Below are positions 51,931-59,893 of a stretch of DNA of 59,893 nt, one piece after another. Within the stretch, counting starts at the first letter, position 1, and every line of letters starts with the position of its first letter. The translations under genes were made by a program, and so were the position numbers. The stretch spans positions 1 through 59,893 of the forward strand of contig NZ_JAUYTP010000084.1 in assembly GCF_030695125.1 (NCBI RefSeq), written 5' to 3'. Under the pieces are notes generated by a model, which saw only the letters and a list, made by a program, of their open reading frames with translations, did no database searches and was not told the DNA's origin. The stretch is from Allobosea sp. (GTDB taxonomy: Bacteria; Pseudomonadota; Alphaproteobacteria; Rhizobiales; Beijerinckiaceae).

Positions 51931-51992
51931 TGGCGTGCTCGCCTTTCGCTTGCGCCTTGCCTTCGCGCTGCGACGGTTGCACGACTGGCCTC

Positions 51993-52769
51993 ATGCATCG
52001 CCGTCTCGTCTTCGAGGAGCCTGTCTCGCGCGCCGCGCTGTGGAGCCGGCGCCTGGCCTGGTTCGCGCTGGCGGTGCTGCTGCTCGCGCTCCTCGTCTTC
52101 CGCACCGGCGAGCCGAGCCGGGAGGGGCTGGCGCCGGTCGCCGCCGCCTATCTCGTCGTACTGCTGGCGCTCCTGCTCTCGCTCATGGCCTTCGCGCGGA
52201 TCTGGCAGTCGGGCCATCGCGGCATCGGCATGGCCTCGGGCGCCTTCCTGCTCTGCCTGCTGATGCTCGCGCCGGCCGCCTATATCGGCTTCAGGGTCGC
52301 GACCCTGCCGGCGCTGGTCGACATCTCCACCGATATCGACGATCCTCCGGCCTTCAGCCGCTCGCGCATCGCGCTCGACGCCCGCGCCGGCCGCGTCCCG
52401 CCCGATGTCGCGCCGGAACGGCGGAGCCTGCAGCGCAGGGCCTATCCAAGGGCGGTGCCGATCGTGCTGGAAGTCACCGCCGACATGGCCTTCGACATCG
52501 CCAGGCGCGCCGCGCTCGCGCGGGGCTGGCAGGTGCTGGAAGCCACGCGCCCCGGCGGCCGCAGCGGGGCGGGCCGGATCGAGGCCGTGGCGCGGTCGCG
52601 CCTGCTGCGAACGGCGGAGGACATCACCATCCGCATCCGCCCGCGCGCCGATGGCAGCCGCATCGACATCCGCTCGGCGTCCCGCATCGGCCCGCATGAT
52701 CTCGGCGGCAATGCCGCGCGAATCGCAGCCTTCACCGAAGAGGTCGATCTCCTGGTCGAGGCCCGCTGA
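51993..52769 (+). CDS. DUF1499 domain-containing membrane protein
   Basis: The 258-residue protein has about three N-terminal membrane helices (residues 20-110) followed by a DUF1499 domain (SLQRRAYPRAVPIVLEV, AEDITIRIRPRADGSRIDIRS). The family function is unknown; the soluble part is probably periplasmic. It is divergent from the MarR gene and convergent with the metallo-hydrolase gene, three bases away. Confidence 0.85.
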   Translation: MHRRLVFEEPVSRAALWSRRLAWFALAVLLLALLVFRTGEPSREGLAPVAAAYLVVLLALLLSLMAFARIWQSGHRGIGMASGAFLLCLLMLAPAAYIGFRVATLPALVDISTDIDDPPAFSRSRIALDARAGRVPPDVAPERRSLQRRAYPRAVPIVLEVTADMAFDIARRAALARGWQVLEATRPGGRSGAGRIEAVARSRLLRTAEDITIRIRPRADGSRIDIRSASRIGPHDLGGNAARIAAFTEEVDLLVEAR

Positions 52770-52772
52770 GCC

Positions 52773-53687
52773 TCAGGCGAGGTGGTAGCGGCTGTCCAGC
52801 CCCGGCAGAGGCTCGTCGCAGACGACCACGCCACGCGCCACCAGATCCTCCAGCTGCGCCAGCACCGACAGCGCGGCGGCCCCGTGCAGCGCCGGCGGCA
52901 GGCCCTGATAGATCGGCGGCACCATCGCGTCGATTCGCGCGTCGCCCGCCCGCAGCCGCCCGAGGATCGCCGCCTCGCGCTGCCGGCGGTGCTGCACCAG
53001 CCCGCGCAGGAAGCGCTGCGGCTCTGTCACCGGGCCGCCATGGCCCGGCCGGTACAGGGCGTGATCCATGCCGCGCAGCGTCTCGATCGACGCCATATAG
53101 GCCGCCATCGAGCCGTCCGGCGGGGCGACAACCGAGGTCGACCAGGCCATAACATGGTCGCCGGAGAACAGGGTCGATTCCTCGGCCAGCGTGAAGGCGA
53201 GGTGGTTGGCGGTGTGGCCGGGCGTCGCGACCGCCGCCAGGCTCCAGCCCGGCCCGGTGATGGTGTCGCCCTGCGCCATCTCCTCGTCGGGGGCGTAGTC
53301 GCGGTCGGCGGCGGCATCCAGCCGGTTGATCTCGCCCTGCGCGAGTTCGCGGGACGCGCGATGCGGCCCGCAGCCGACCACGATCGCCCCCGTCGCCGCC
53401 TTCAGCGCCGACACGGCGGGCGAATGGTCGCGATGGGTGTGCGTCACCACGATATGGCTGACGGTCTCGCCCGAGACGGCCGCCAGCAGCTTTTCGACAT
53501 GGACGGCGTCGTCGGGGCCGGGATCGATGATCGCCACCCTGCCCTGCCCGACGATGTAGCTGCAGGTGCCGGTGAAGGTCATCGGCCCGCCATTGCCGGC
53601 GATGAGGCGGCGCACCAGCGGCGACAGCCGGGCGAGTTCGCCGGGCGGGGCGGTCGCGCTGCGGTCGAATTCGATCTCGTCGCTCAT
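52773..53687 (-). CDS. MBL-fold metallo-hydrolase
   Basis: A 304-residue metallo-beta-lactamase-fold protein with THTHRDHSPAVSALK, GHTANHLAFTL and ATMOSTLY-typical FSGDHVMAW. A C-terminal winged-helix-like region follows, as in glyoxalase II/LACTB2-like hydrolases. Substrate unknown. ATG at 53687 is used; a longer frame reaches the bioY promoter. Confidence 0.9.
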   Translation of the reverse strand: MSDEIEFDRSATAPPGELARLSPLVRRLIAGNGGPMTFTGTCSYIVGQGRVAIIDPGPDDAVHVEKLLAAVSGETVSHIVVTHTHRDHSPAVSALKAATGAIVVGCGPHRASRELAQGEINRLDAAADRDYAPDEEMAQGDTITGPGWSLAAVATPGHTANHLAFTLAEESTLFSGDHVMAWSTSVVAPPDGSMAAYMASIETLRGMDHALYRPGHGGPVTEPQRFLRGLVQHRRQREAAILGRLRAGDARIDAMVPPIYQGLPPALHGAAALSVLAQLEDLVARGVVVCDEPLPGLDSRYHLA

Positions 53688-53767
53688 CGGTTGTCCTGCC
53701 GTCCGGCTTTGCCCATCCCGGCTCGGCCTGTTCGGGCGCACGGCGCCGCTTGTCCGGCTTTGCCGCA

Positions 53768-53777
53768 TTTTCTATAG
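53768..53777 (+). promoter_or_regulatory. BioR-like box upstream of bioY (weak)
   Basis: TTTTCTATAG differs at two of ten positions from the alphaproteobacterial BioR consensus TTATCTATAA and lies 44 bases before the bioY ATG. It may instead be part of a -10 element. Confidence 0.3.
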
Positions 53778-53821
53778 ACGGGAAAGACGGTCGCGCGGCG
53801 CGGCCTCCCGAACAGGACGAC

Positions 53822-54454
53822 ATGCCCATGGCGCAGATGCTTCCCCTCCAGGCCCCGACGCTGGCCGGCGCCGCCCTTCCCGCCCTCGCCGATCCCCGCG
53901 CCGCCCTGCTGCGCAATGTCGCGCTCGCGGTCGCCGGAAGCCTGCTGCTGGTGCTCGCCGCCAAGATCAAGGTGCCGTTCTGGCCGGTGCCGATGACGCT
54001 GCAGACCCTCGTCGTGCTCGGCCTCGGCGCGGCTTACGGCTCGCGTCTGGGTGCCGCGACGGTCGCGCTCTACATCGCCTATGGTCTCGCCGGCTTCCCC
54101 GTCTTCACCAACACCCCGCCGGTCGCTGCCGGCCCGCTCTATCTCGTCGGCCCGACCGGCGGCTTCCTCGTCGGCTTCGTCGTGGCCGCCGCCATCGCCG
54201 GCTGGGCCGCCGCCCGCGACGCTTCGCTGCCGCGCCTCGTCGGCGGGCTGATCGCCGCCGAGATCGCGATGATGACGCTCGGTTTCGGCTGGCTGGCGCT
54301 GGGCGCGCAGATGGCCGCCGGCACGACCGGTATCGGCTTCGCCAAGGCCTTCGCCTTCGGCGTCCAGCCCTTCATCCTCGGCGATCTGCTGAAGCTCGCG
54401 CTGGTCGCCTGCCTCGCCCGCGCCGGCTGGTCGCTGCTGCAGCGCCGCGGCTGA
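53822..54454 (+). CDS. bioY: biotin transporter BioY
   Basis: About 210 residues with six predicted membrane helices and the BioY signatures KVPFWPVPMTLQTLVVL, GLAGFPVF and GPTGGFLVGFV. It is the substrate-binding subunit for biotin; no ATPase/EcfT partner is adjacent, as is usual for stand-alone BioY in alphaproteobacteria. Ends with a strong terminator at 54479-54506. Confidence 0.94.
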   Translation: MPMAQMLPLQAPTLAGAALPALADPRAALLRNVALAVAGSLLLVLAAKIKVPFWPVPMTLQTLVVLGLGAAYGSRLGAATVALYIAYGLAGFPVFTNTPPVAAGPLYLVGPTGGFLVGFVVAAAIAGWAAARDASLPRLVGGLIAAEIAMMTLGFGWLALGAQMAAGTTGIGFAKAFAFGVQPFILGDLLKLALVACLARAGWSLLQRRG

Positions 54455-54478
54455 AACGCCCTGACGCCCGAAAACGTG

Positions 54479-54506
54479 AAAGGCCGGGGCATACGCCCCG
54501 GCCTTT
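54479..54506 (+). terminator. intrinsic terminator after bioY
   Basis: A perfect 12-base stem AAAGGCCGGGGC / GCCCCGGCCTTT closes an ATAC loop and is followed by a T-rich run. A-rich bases before the stem also allow termination of the convergent small lipoprotein gene. Confidence 0.92.
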
Positions 54507-54543
54507 TTCATATCGGCCTCCGCGGCCCGGGGACAGCGGCAGC

Positions 54544-54681
54544 TCAGCCGCTGGGCGTCGAACTGCTGCAGGTCTTCTGCTCCGGGCCGGTGAAGAACGG
54601 ACCGAAATTGCCGCATTTGTCGCAGCCGGCGAGCACGGTCGCGAGGCTGAGAATGCCGAGGAGGTGGATGACGCGCTTCAT
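54544..54681 (-). CDS. small lipoprotein
   Basis: A 45-residue protein with a short signal ending LAGC (lipobox, Cys at residue 20) and a Cys-rich tail (CDKCGNFGPFF, then TCSSS). Too short for a known domain; probably an outer-membrane or periplasmic lipopeptide. ATG at 54681. It lies between the bioY terminator and a divergent exported protein gene. Confidence 0.6.
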   Translation of the reverse strand: MKRVIHLLGILSLATVLAGCDKCGNFGPFFTGPEQKTCSSSTPSG

Positions 54682-54818
54682 GGATCGGTCCTGCTGAGGG
54701 TGTCCGGCGATCCTAGAGGCTGGGCGCGCCGATGGCCACATCCTCGTCACCGGCGCCACCTTGCTCAGGGCCGAGAGGCCGAGCAGTATCGGCATCAGAG
54801 GACCACGGAGGCTGCGTT

Positions 54819-55472
54819 ATGATCGTGCTGATACGCGTCGGGCTTGCCGCCTTCATGGTGCTACCGGTCACCGAGGTTGCCGCTCAGGACAAGACCGTGC
54901 CGATCCGCTTCAAGCCTGGCGCGACTGCGGCGACGATCAAGGGCGCCATCCGCGGCGACCGGGGCGTCAACTACACGGTCGAGGCCGCCGCGGGGCAGAC
55001 GCTCCAGCTTCTGCTCTCCCCCTCGAACCTCTCCTGCTACATGAATGTCTACGCCCCGGGCGCCGAGGAGGCGGTGCATATCGGTTCAACGGCGGGGCAT
55101 GAATTCAGACAAGGCACAACGCAGGCCGGAACCTATCGGACGCAAGTCTATCTGATGAGGAACGCCGCACGGCGAAACGAACGCTGCCGCTACACGCTCT
55201 CGATCGAACTCACCGGCAAGCCAGGGGGCACCAGCGTCGGCGTTCCCGACCCGACACTGCGCGCGCGCTGTATCGGCGAAGCCGCGCCGATGTATGGCGT
55301 GGCGCCCCGGCAGATCGCGCTCGCGCGCGTCGTGCAGCCATCCGCGGAGGGCGGCTACCAGATCGACGGCACGGCCAACAAGGGCCGCGAAGGCTTGAAG
55401 AAACTGCGCTGCCTCTTCACCGCCGACAGGCGTTTCGACCGGGTGATGGCGATGACACCCGACGGGCGCTGA
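54819..55472 (+). CDS. hypothetical exported protein
   Basis: A 217-residue protein with an N-terminal signal peptide (cleavage near VAAQ, residue 23). The mature region has a beta-rich stretch (KGAIRGDRGVNYTVEAAAGQ, then NVYAPGAEEAVH) that resembles a pre-peptidase C-terminal-like domain, and a C-terminal segment with Cys residues (LRARCIGEA, LRCLFTADR). No enzyme motif is seen. Confidence 0.75.
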   Translation: MIVLIRVGLAAFMVLPVTEVAAQDKTVPIRFKPGATAATIKGAIRGDRGVNYTVEAAAGQTLQLLLSPSNLSCYMNVYAPGAEEAVHIGSTAGHEFRQGTTQAGTYRTQVYLMRNAARRNERCRYTLSIELTGKPGGTSVGVPDPTLRARCIGEAAPMYGVAPRQIALARVVQPSAEGGYQIDGTANKGREGLKKLRCLFTADRRFDRVMAMTPDGR

Positions 55473-55575
55473 CCGCTCGACGCGTTGCAGGCAGCAAGAG
55501 GGCACCGCCAGCCCAAAGAAAAAGGCCCCGAAGGGCCCGTTCCGTCCGACGATCGTGAAGTCTCGGGAAAACCAG

Positions 55576-55652
55576 TGGTCGGAGTGGCAGGATTTGAACC
55601 TGCGACCCCCTCGTCCCGAACGAGGTGCTCTACCAGGCTGAGCCACACTCCG
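55576..55652 (-). tRNA. tRNA-Pro, anticodon CGG
   Basis: Reading the minus strand gives a complete cloverleaf: acceptor CGGAGTG pairs with CACTCCG, the D arm GGCTCAGCCTGGTAGAGC, an anticodon loop TTCGGGA with CGG in the stem CCTCG/CGAGG, T arm GGTTCAAATCC and an encoded CCA end. The anticodon decodes CCG proline. Confidence 0.95.
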
Positions 55653-55835
55653 ATTGACTGGTTGGCGGCTTATAGCCAGCGCCGCCGCACGGCGCAACAG
55701 GCTGACGGGCTCCCGATGTCGATTTATCCCCGACACCCTCCGGCCGGATCAAAGCCTCGATCGGCAAGCGCACAGCCGGCGACGATCTGGCAGGTTGCGA
55801 AAGACCCCGACGCGTTCTAGAAGGCGCGGCGCGTT

Positions 55836-55910
55836 GGGGCGTCGCCAAGCGGTAAGGCAGCGGTTTTTGGTACCGCCATTCGGAGGTTCGAATCCTCCCG
55901 CCCCAGCCAG
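55836..55910 (+). tRNA. tRNA-Gln, anticodon TTG
   Basis: A plus-strand cloverleaf starts TGGGGCG and ends CGCCCCA-G-CCA. The anticodon stem-loop is GCGGT-TTTTGGT-ACCGC with anticodon TTG; the T arm has GGTTCGAATCC. It decodes CAA glutamine. It faces the tRNA-Pro divergently at about 180 bases. Confidence 0.95.
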
Positions 55911-55970
55911 CCCGCCTGATCATCCCGCAGAGCCCGCCTTAGCGTCCTGTAGGCCGTCAACGCTCGCCGC

Positions 55971-56669
55971 TCAAACAGCATGCCCGACCAGCACGCCGAT
56001 GCCCCAGGTCGCGGCCATGGCGAAGGCGCCCCAGAACGTGACGCGGATCGTCGGCTTGACCATGTCGGCGCCGCCGATGCGGGCGCCGAGCGCGCCCAGC
56101 AGGGCCAGGCAGATCAGCGAACCGCCCGAAACCGCCCAGCTGATCGAGCCGGCGGGCGCCGTGACGGCAATGGCCAGGGGAATGGCGGCGCCGACCGCGA
56201 AGGTGGCGGCCGAGGTCAGGGCCGCCTGGACGGGCCGCGCGATGGTGTGACCGGCAAGGCCCAGCTCGTCGCGCGCATGCGCCGCGAAGGCGTCCTTCGC
56301 GGTCATCTGGATCGCGACCTCGCGGGCCAGCCCCGGATCGACGCCGCGCGCGACATAGATCTGAGTCAATTCCTCGAGCTCAGCCGCGGGCTGCTCGGCG
56401 AGTTCGCGGCGCTCGCGGCCCATATCAGCCTGCTCGGTGTCGGACTGCGAACTGACGGAGACATATTCGCCCGCCGCCATCGACATCGCGCCGGCGACGA
56501 GCCCGGCGACGCCCGCGACCATGACCTCGTCGGCGCTCTTGGCGGCGGCCGCGACGCCGACGACGAGGCTCGCGGTCGAGACAAGACCATCGTTGGCTCC
56601 GAGAACGGCGGCCCGCAACCAGCCGATGCGATGCACCATATGGATTTCAGAATGTGAGAGGCGGCTCAT
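55971..56669 (-). CDS. VIT1/CCC1-family iron/manganese transporter
   Basis: The 232-residue membrane protein has the family start RIGWLRAAVLGANDGLVSTASLVVGVA, where charged residues in the first helix bind metal, and about five helices in all. A cytoplasmic helical segment with glutamates (RERRELAEQPAAELEELT) binds iron in family members. It overlaps the P-type ATPase stop by four bases, so both are in one operon. Confidence 0.93.
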   Translation of the reverse strand: MSRLSHSEIHMVHRIGWLRAAVLGANDGLVSTASLVVGVAAAAKSADEVMVAGVAGLVAGAMSMAAGEYVSVSSQSDTEQADMGRERRELAEQPAAELEELTQIYVARGVDPGLAREVAIQMTAKDAFAAHARDELGLAGHTIARPVQAALTSAATFAVGAAIPLAIAVTAPAGSISWAVSGGSLICLALLGALGARIGGADMVKPTIRVTFWGAFAMAATWGIGVLVGHAV

Positions 56670-58582
56670 GGCTTGGCTCCTTGAACGATGTCTGCTTGCT
56701 CTGACATGATGGCCTGGGATTTGCCCGTAGCTGGCTCCTGCGGCGCGATGCGCAGCGCGCGCAGGGCGTTCAGGATCACGGCAACGTCGATCACTTCTTG
56801 CAGAAGCGCGCCCTGAACCGGCGTGAGGTAGCCGAAAGCGGCCGCGATCATGCCCATGACAGACAGGCCGATCCCGGCGACAACGCTTTCGACTGCGATC
56901 CGGCGGGAGGCGCGCGCGATCTCGATGCCGGGCCCCAGCCGGTCGATCCGGTCGACGAGCAGCACCACGTCGGCGGCCTCGGCCGAGGCCGCGGCGCCCC
57001 GTGCCCCCATTGCCACGCCTACATCGGCTGCGGCCAGGGCGGGCGCGTCGTTGACACCATCACCCACCATCATCACCGGCCCGTGTTTACGCTCGGAAAG
57101 CACCAGCAACACCTTTTGATCCGGCGTCAGACCGGCCCGCAGCCCGTCGAGGCCCAGCCCCTCGGTCACGCGCTCGGCCACGTCCGCGCGGTCGCCAGTA
57201 GCCAGAAGGATGCGCACGATCCCTTGACGGCGCAGACCGTCCAGCATCGCCCCCGCGCCCTCTCGCAACGGGTCAGACATCACCAGATGCCCCGCCAGGT
57301 GACCGTCAACTGCCACTGCGACAAGGACCGATCCGGCGCCCTTGGCGGGGTGATCGCCCGCCCTCTGCCCAACGCGGGACACAACGAAACCGTCACCACC
57401 GACGATCACGCTGTGGCCCTCGACATGACCCATGACCCCTTCACCCGGAAACTCGGCAACCTCGGATGGCACGGGCAACGAGAAGCCGCGCGCCTTCCCG
57501 GCCGCGACAATGGCCTGCGCAACAGGGTGCTTGGAGGCCTGATCGAGCGCAGCAGCGAAGCGCAGGATGTCGCCCTCGACCATGCCGTCGTGACTATCGA
57601 TCGAGACGATCTGCGGCCGACCGTCGGTCAGCGTCCCCGTTTTGTCGAGGATCAGCGTGCGGATCCGCGCCATCGTCTCGAGCGGCCCTGCGCCCTTGAT
57701 CAGCACGCCAAAATGCGCCGCACGCGAGAGACCCGCCACCAGCGCGACCGGCACGGCAAGGATCAGCGGACAGGGCGTGGCGACCACCAGCACGGCGACC
57801 GCGCGGATCGGATCGCCGGTGAACCACCAGGCCGCAAGGGCGATGCTGACGGTGACGACCAGAAACCCCAGCGACCAGCGGTCCGCCAGCCGGGACATCG
57901 GCGCTTTGGAGGCCTGCGCTTCCTCGACCAGGCGAACGATCCCGGCATAGGTGCTGTCCTTGGCTTCGCGCGTCGCCGTCAGGTCGAAGGCCTCGCCCGC
58001 ATTGGTCGAGCCGCTCATGGCGTCGGCCCCGCGCGCCAGCCGGACTGGCAGGGACTCGCCGGTCAGCGCCGAGGTGTCGAGGAAGGCGGTGTCGGAGGCC
58101 ACTGTGCCGTCTACCGGCACCACGTCGCCCTGCCGGATCAGCAGGCGATCACCGGGGGCGAGTTCGTCGAGCGGCACCTCCTCCAGCGCACCGTTGCGGT
58201 GCCGGGTCGCGGTCCGGGGCACGCGGGACAGGAGGTCCTGCATCGACCGACGGGCGCGGCCCTCTGCGAAGGCTTCGAGGAAGGTGCCGCCCGAATACAT
58301 CACCGCAACGACCGCCGCTGCGAGCGTCTCGCCGAAGACGAGCGCCGCGGTCATGGAGAGCGCGGCGACGATATCGAGGCCCACCTCGCCGCGCCCAATG
58401 CTCCGGACGATTTCGACCACAAGCGCTGCGAGCGCGGGAACAACTCCTGCAATCCAGATCAGGTTCGCGATCTCTGGTTGGCCCGCAAGGTAGAATGCGA
58501 GTCCCACGATCAGCCCGGTTGCGGCCATCAGCAGGAGTGCGGTCTTGAAGCGATCGGTACGGGTCTGTTCCATGCGGCTCAT
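56666..58582 (-). CDS. P1B-type heavy-metal-translocating ATPase
   Basis: The 638-residue ATPase has the phosphorylation site DKTGTLTDG (Asp313), a TPC motif in the sixth helix region (ATPCPLIL, Cys271), TGES and GDGVNDAPAL. It has no N-terminal HMA domain. TPC-type pumps include Ni/Fe exporters (P1B-5) as well as less defined types, so iron is plausible next to a VIT1-type protein, but the metal is unproven. It overlaps both neighbours by four bases. Confidence 0.9.
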   Translation of the reverse strand: MSRMEQTRTDRFKTALLLMAATGLIVGLAFYLAGQPEIANLIWIAGVVPALAALVVEIVRSIGRGEVGLDIVAALSMTAALVFGETLAAAVVAVMYSGGTFLEAFAEGRARRSMQDLLSRVPRTATRHRNGALEEVPLDELAPGDRLLIRQGDVVPVDGTVASDTAFLDTSALTGESLPVRLARGADAMSGSTNAGEAFDLTATREAKDSTYAGIVRLVEEAQASKAPMSRLADRWSLGFLVVTVSIALAAWWFTGDPIRAVAVLVVATPCPLILAVPVALVAGLSRAAHFGVLIKGAGPLETMARIRTLILDKTGTLTDGRPQIVSIDSHDGMVEGDILRFAAALDQASKHPVAQAIVAAGKARGFSLPVPSEVAEFPGEGVMGHVEGHSVIVGGDGFVVSRVGQRAGDHPAKGAGSVLVAVAVDGHLAGHLVMSDPLREGAGAMLDGLRRQGIVRILLATGDRADVAERVTEGLGLDGLRAGLTPDQKVLLVLSERKHGPVMMVGDGVNDAPALAAADVGVAMGARGAAASAEAADVVLLVDRIDRLGPGIEIARASRRIAVESVVAGIGLSVMGMIAAAFGYLTPVQGALLQEVIDVAVILNALRALRIAPQEPATGKSQAIMSEQADIVQGAKP

Positions 58583-59559
58583 CTTCCCCCGGCTGAGGCG
58601 ATTGCCGCTGGTTCTTCGGAAAAAAGACGCCCGACTCCCACGCCCATTGCATTGCCTTCATCATCGCGCAGAAGAAACAGGGCGTCGAGTCCACGTTGTC
58701 TCGCGAGGTCCGCACCCCTCTCCGCACCGAGCACCATGAGCGCCGTCGCCCAAGCATCGGCCTCGGCACAGGTGCGGGCCACCACGGTGACGGAGGCCGG
58801 CGAGGCGATCAGCGGCGCGCCACGTCTCGGATCCATGGTATGCGACAGGCGGCGCCCCTGAACCTCGACCCAATGGCGGTAGTCACCGGAGGTCGCCACG
58901 GCGGCGTCCTGCAGCGCCAGAACCGAATGCGGCGTCCGGCGATCAGGGTCCGGCGCTTCTACCGCGATGATCCATGCCTCGCCATCGGGGCGCAGGCCCA
59001 TGGCACGCATCTCACCGTCGATGCCGACAAGGGCGTCGGCAATCCCATGATCGCGCAAGGTCTCGGCGAGCCGGTCGACGGCATAGCCCTTGGCGATGCC
59101 GTTCAGATCCAGCGCAATGGGCGCGGTCTTGCGCAACTGCATCCCCTCGATCTCCAGCACCTCCTGCGCCGGGCGGCGGGGGGCGTCCATCACGGCGCGG
59201 ATACCCTCGGGCGCGGCGGCCCCGGGCCCGAAACCCCAGGCCGTCACCGCATCGCCCATGCCGATATCGAAGGCCCCGCCCGAGGCGCGCCCGATCTCGA
59301 GCCCGAGGCGCAGGACCGCCCGCAGTTGCTCCGGCACCACCACCCAATCGTCCACCGGCGCCGCATTGATCCGCATGAGCGCGCTCTCCGCGTTCCACGT
59401 CGACATCTGCTTGTCCACCTCGTCGACAGCCGCCTGAAGGGCGGCACGGATTGCATCCGTGTCGCGGCCCCGATCCGCGAAGAACAGCGCCGACCAGCGC
59501 GTGCCCATGGTGGGGCCGTTCAGGGCGATGCGCGCGCGCTCAGTAGACATCTTCGACAT
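58579..59559 (-). CDS. apbE: FAD:protein FMN transferase
   Basis: The 326-residue enzyme covalently attaches FMN to threonine in exported flavoproteins. ApbE motifs are NGPTMGTRW at the start, DLNGIAKGYAVD in the middle and SGDYRHW with LSHTMDPRRGAP near the end. A typical lipoprotein signal is not obvious, so the site of action is uncertain. It overlaps the reductase gene upstream by about 20 bases and the ATPase by four. Confidence 0.93.
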   Translation of the reverse strand: MSKMSTERARIALNGPTMGTRWSALFFADRGRDTDAIRAALQAAVDEVDKQMSTWNAESALMRINAAPVDDWVVVPEQLRAVLRLGLEIGRASGGAFDIGMGDAVTAWGFGPGAAAPEGIRAVMDAPRRPAQEVLEIEGMQLRKTAPIALDLNGIAKGYAVDRLAETLRDHGIADALVGIDGEMRAMGLRPDGEAWIIAVEAPDPDRRTPHSVLALQDAAVATSGDYRHWVEVQGRRLSHTMDPRRGAPLIASPASVTVVARTCAEADAWATALMVLGAERGADLARQRGLDALFLLRDDEGNAMGVGVGRLFSEEPAAIASAGGR

Positions 59560-59893
59560 ACCGCCCCTCTGCCTTTAGGACTGCGGGCGTAAGCCCGGCA
59601 GGTGCGAGGATCTCGGCCAACGCATCGCTCACGCCCGTGGCCATGTCGCGCCCGCCGCAGACCATCACACGCGCCCCGTCGCAGATAAGCCGGGCCACCT
59701 GCGCCGCGTCGGCGCGCAAGGCGTCCTGCACATAACTGCGCCGCGCGCCGCGCGAGACGGCGGTGACAAGCCGGGTCAACCGCCCCTCAGCCTGCCAGCC
59801 GGGCATCTCTTCGCCATAGAAGAAATCGCTGTCCGCATGTCGCATCCCGAAAAACAGGTGCACGGGCCTGTGCCGCGCATTGCCGCGGATGAA
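59540..59893 (-). CDS. flavoprotein reductase C-terminus (sulfite reductase flavoprotein/PepSY-type), partial
   Basis: The frame is open to the window edge at 59893, so the gene starts outside. The visible C-terminus has RPVHLFFGMRHADSDFFYGEE and VMVCGGRDMATGVSDALAEI, the NADPH-binding end of CPR/sulfite-reductase-type flavoproteins. Homologues with an N-terminal PepSY membrane part often neighbour apbE, which would flavinylate them. First gene of the overlapping apbE-ATPase-VIT1 operon as far as seen. Confidence 0.8.
   Translation of the reverse strand, partial: FIRGNARHRPVHLFFGMRHADSDFFYGEEMPGWQAEGRLTRLVTAVSRGARRSYVQDALRADAAQVARLICDGARVMVCGGRDMATGVSDALAEILAPAGLTPAVLKAEGRYVEDVY

Noticed and set aside
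53701..53764. 13-base direct repeat GTCCGGCTTTGCC at 53701 and 53752
   Set aside because: Two copies in a promoter region may be chance in GC-rich DNA; no protein or element is linked to it.

Overview
The window is GC-rich DNA with codon choice, gene families and gene order typical of an alphaproteobacterium of the order Hyphomicrobiales (Rhizobiales), most like Bosea or a Beijerinckiaceae relative. This rests on the RpoE/ChrR stress module, RibB with a degenerate GTP cyclohydrolase II half, CtrA-type TTAA sites, and dyad repeats of the kind scattered between genes in this order. No species name can be proved from the sequence. Almost everything is ordinary chromosomal coding sequence; no insertion sequence, CRISPR array, prophage or rRNA operon is visible.

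Layout. 1-706: a long perfect palindrome (terminator-like), then a gene-poor stretch holding an exact CtrA box. 707-3583: sugar-nucleotide genes for surface polysaccharide (UDP-glucose dehydrogenase, ManC). 4117-5341: a small zinc-ribbon protein and an enoyl-CoA hydratase. 5384-14590: a dipeptide/oligopeptide ABC importer (fused ATPase, two permeases, binding protein) followed by three metallopeptidase/amidohydrolase genes, a peptide scavenging unit. 14712-17320: ferredoxin-NADP reductase, peptidase T and a cysteine-rich small protein. 17512-20734: a GGDEF-EAL protein and a FeeM-like N-acyl amino acid synthase preceded by a CtrA-type dyad. 20787-28159: a membrane-lipid stress cluster. The operon sigma(ECF11)-chrR-DUF1295-methyltransferase faces a divergent FAD oxidoreductase-DUF1365 pair, with a cyclopropane fatty acid synthase and a DUF2177 membrane protein alongside. 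RpoE-like promoters can be read on both sides of the divergent gap.

28231-33575: small membrane proteins (including a 24-residue one), GNAT, NUDIX, SDR, PdxH and a lipoprotein. 33710-41015: DnaJ-like chaperone, FabI, the folP-folB-folK operon, a phosphatase, an HTH-RibB fusion and chorismate synthase. 41155-41822: a Phd/PIN toxin-antitoxin pair. 41847-47045: a 1340-residue Pls/PosA-type NRPS-like membrane protein and a histone-deacetylase-like amidohydrolase. 47271-55472: L,D-transpeptidase, phosphoesterase, class III aminotransferase, Cys-cluster protein, MarR regulator, DUF1499, metallo-beta-lactamase-fold hydrolase, BioY and small exported proteins. 55576-55910: tRNA-Pro(CGG) and tRNA-Gln(UUG), oppositely oriented. 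55971-59893: an overlapping operon of a flavoprotein reductase (cut by the window edge), ApbE, a P-type metal ATPase and a VIT1/CCC1 transporter, possibly an accessory metal/flavin island beside the tRNAs.

The most notable items are the RpoE/ChrR lipid-modification cluster with paired promoters and a ChrR lacking its two zinc cysteines; the HTH-RibBX fusion with two matching dyads just upstream of its start; the CtrA-type sites; and the NRPS-like polymer synthase candidate.
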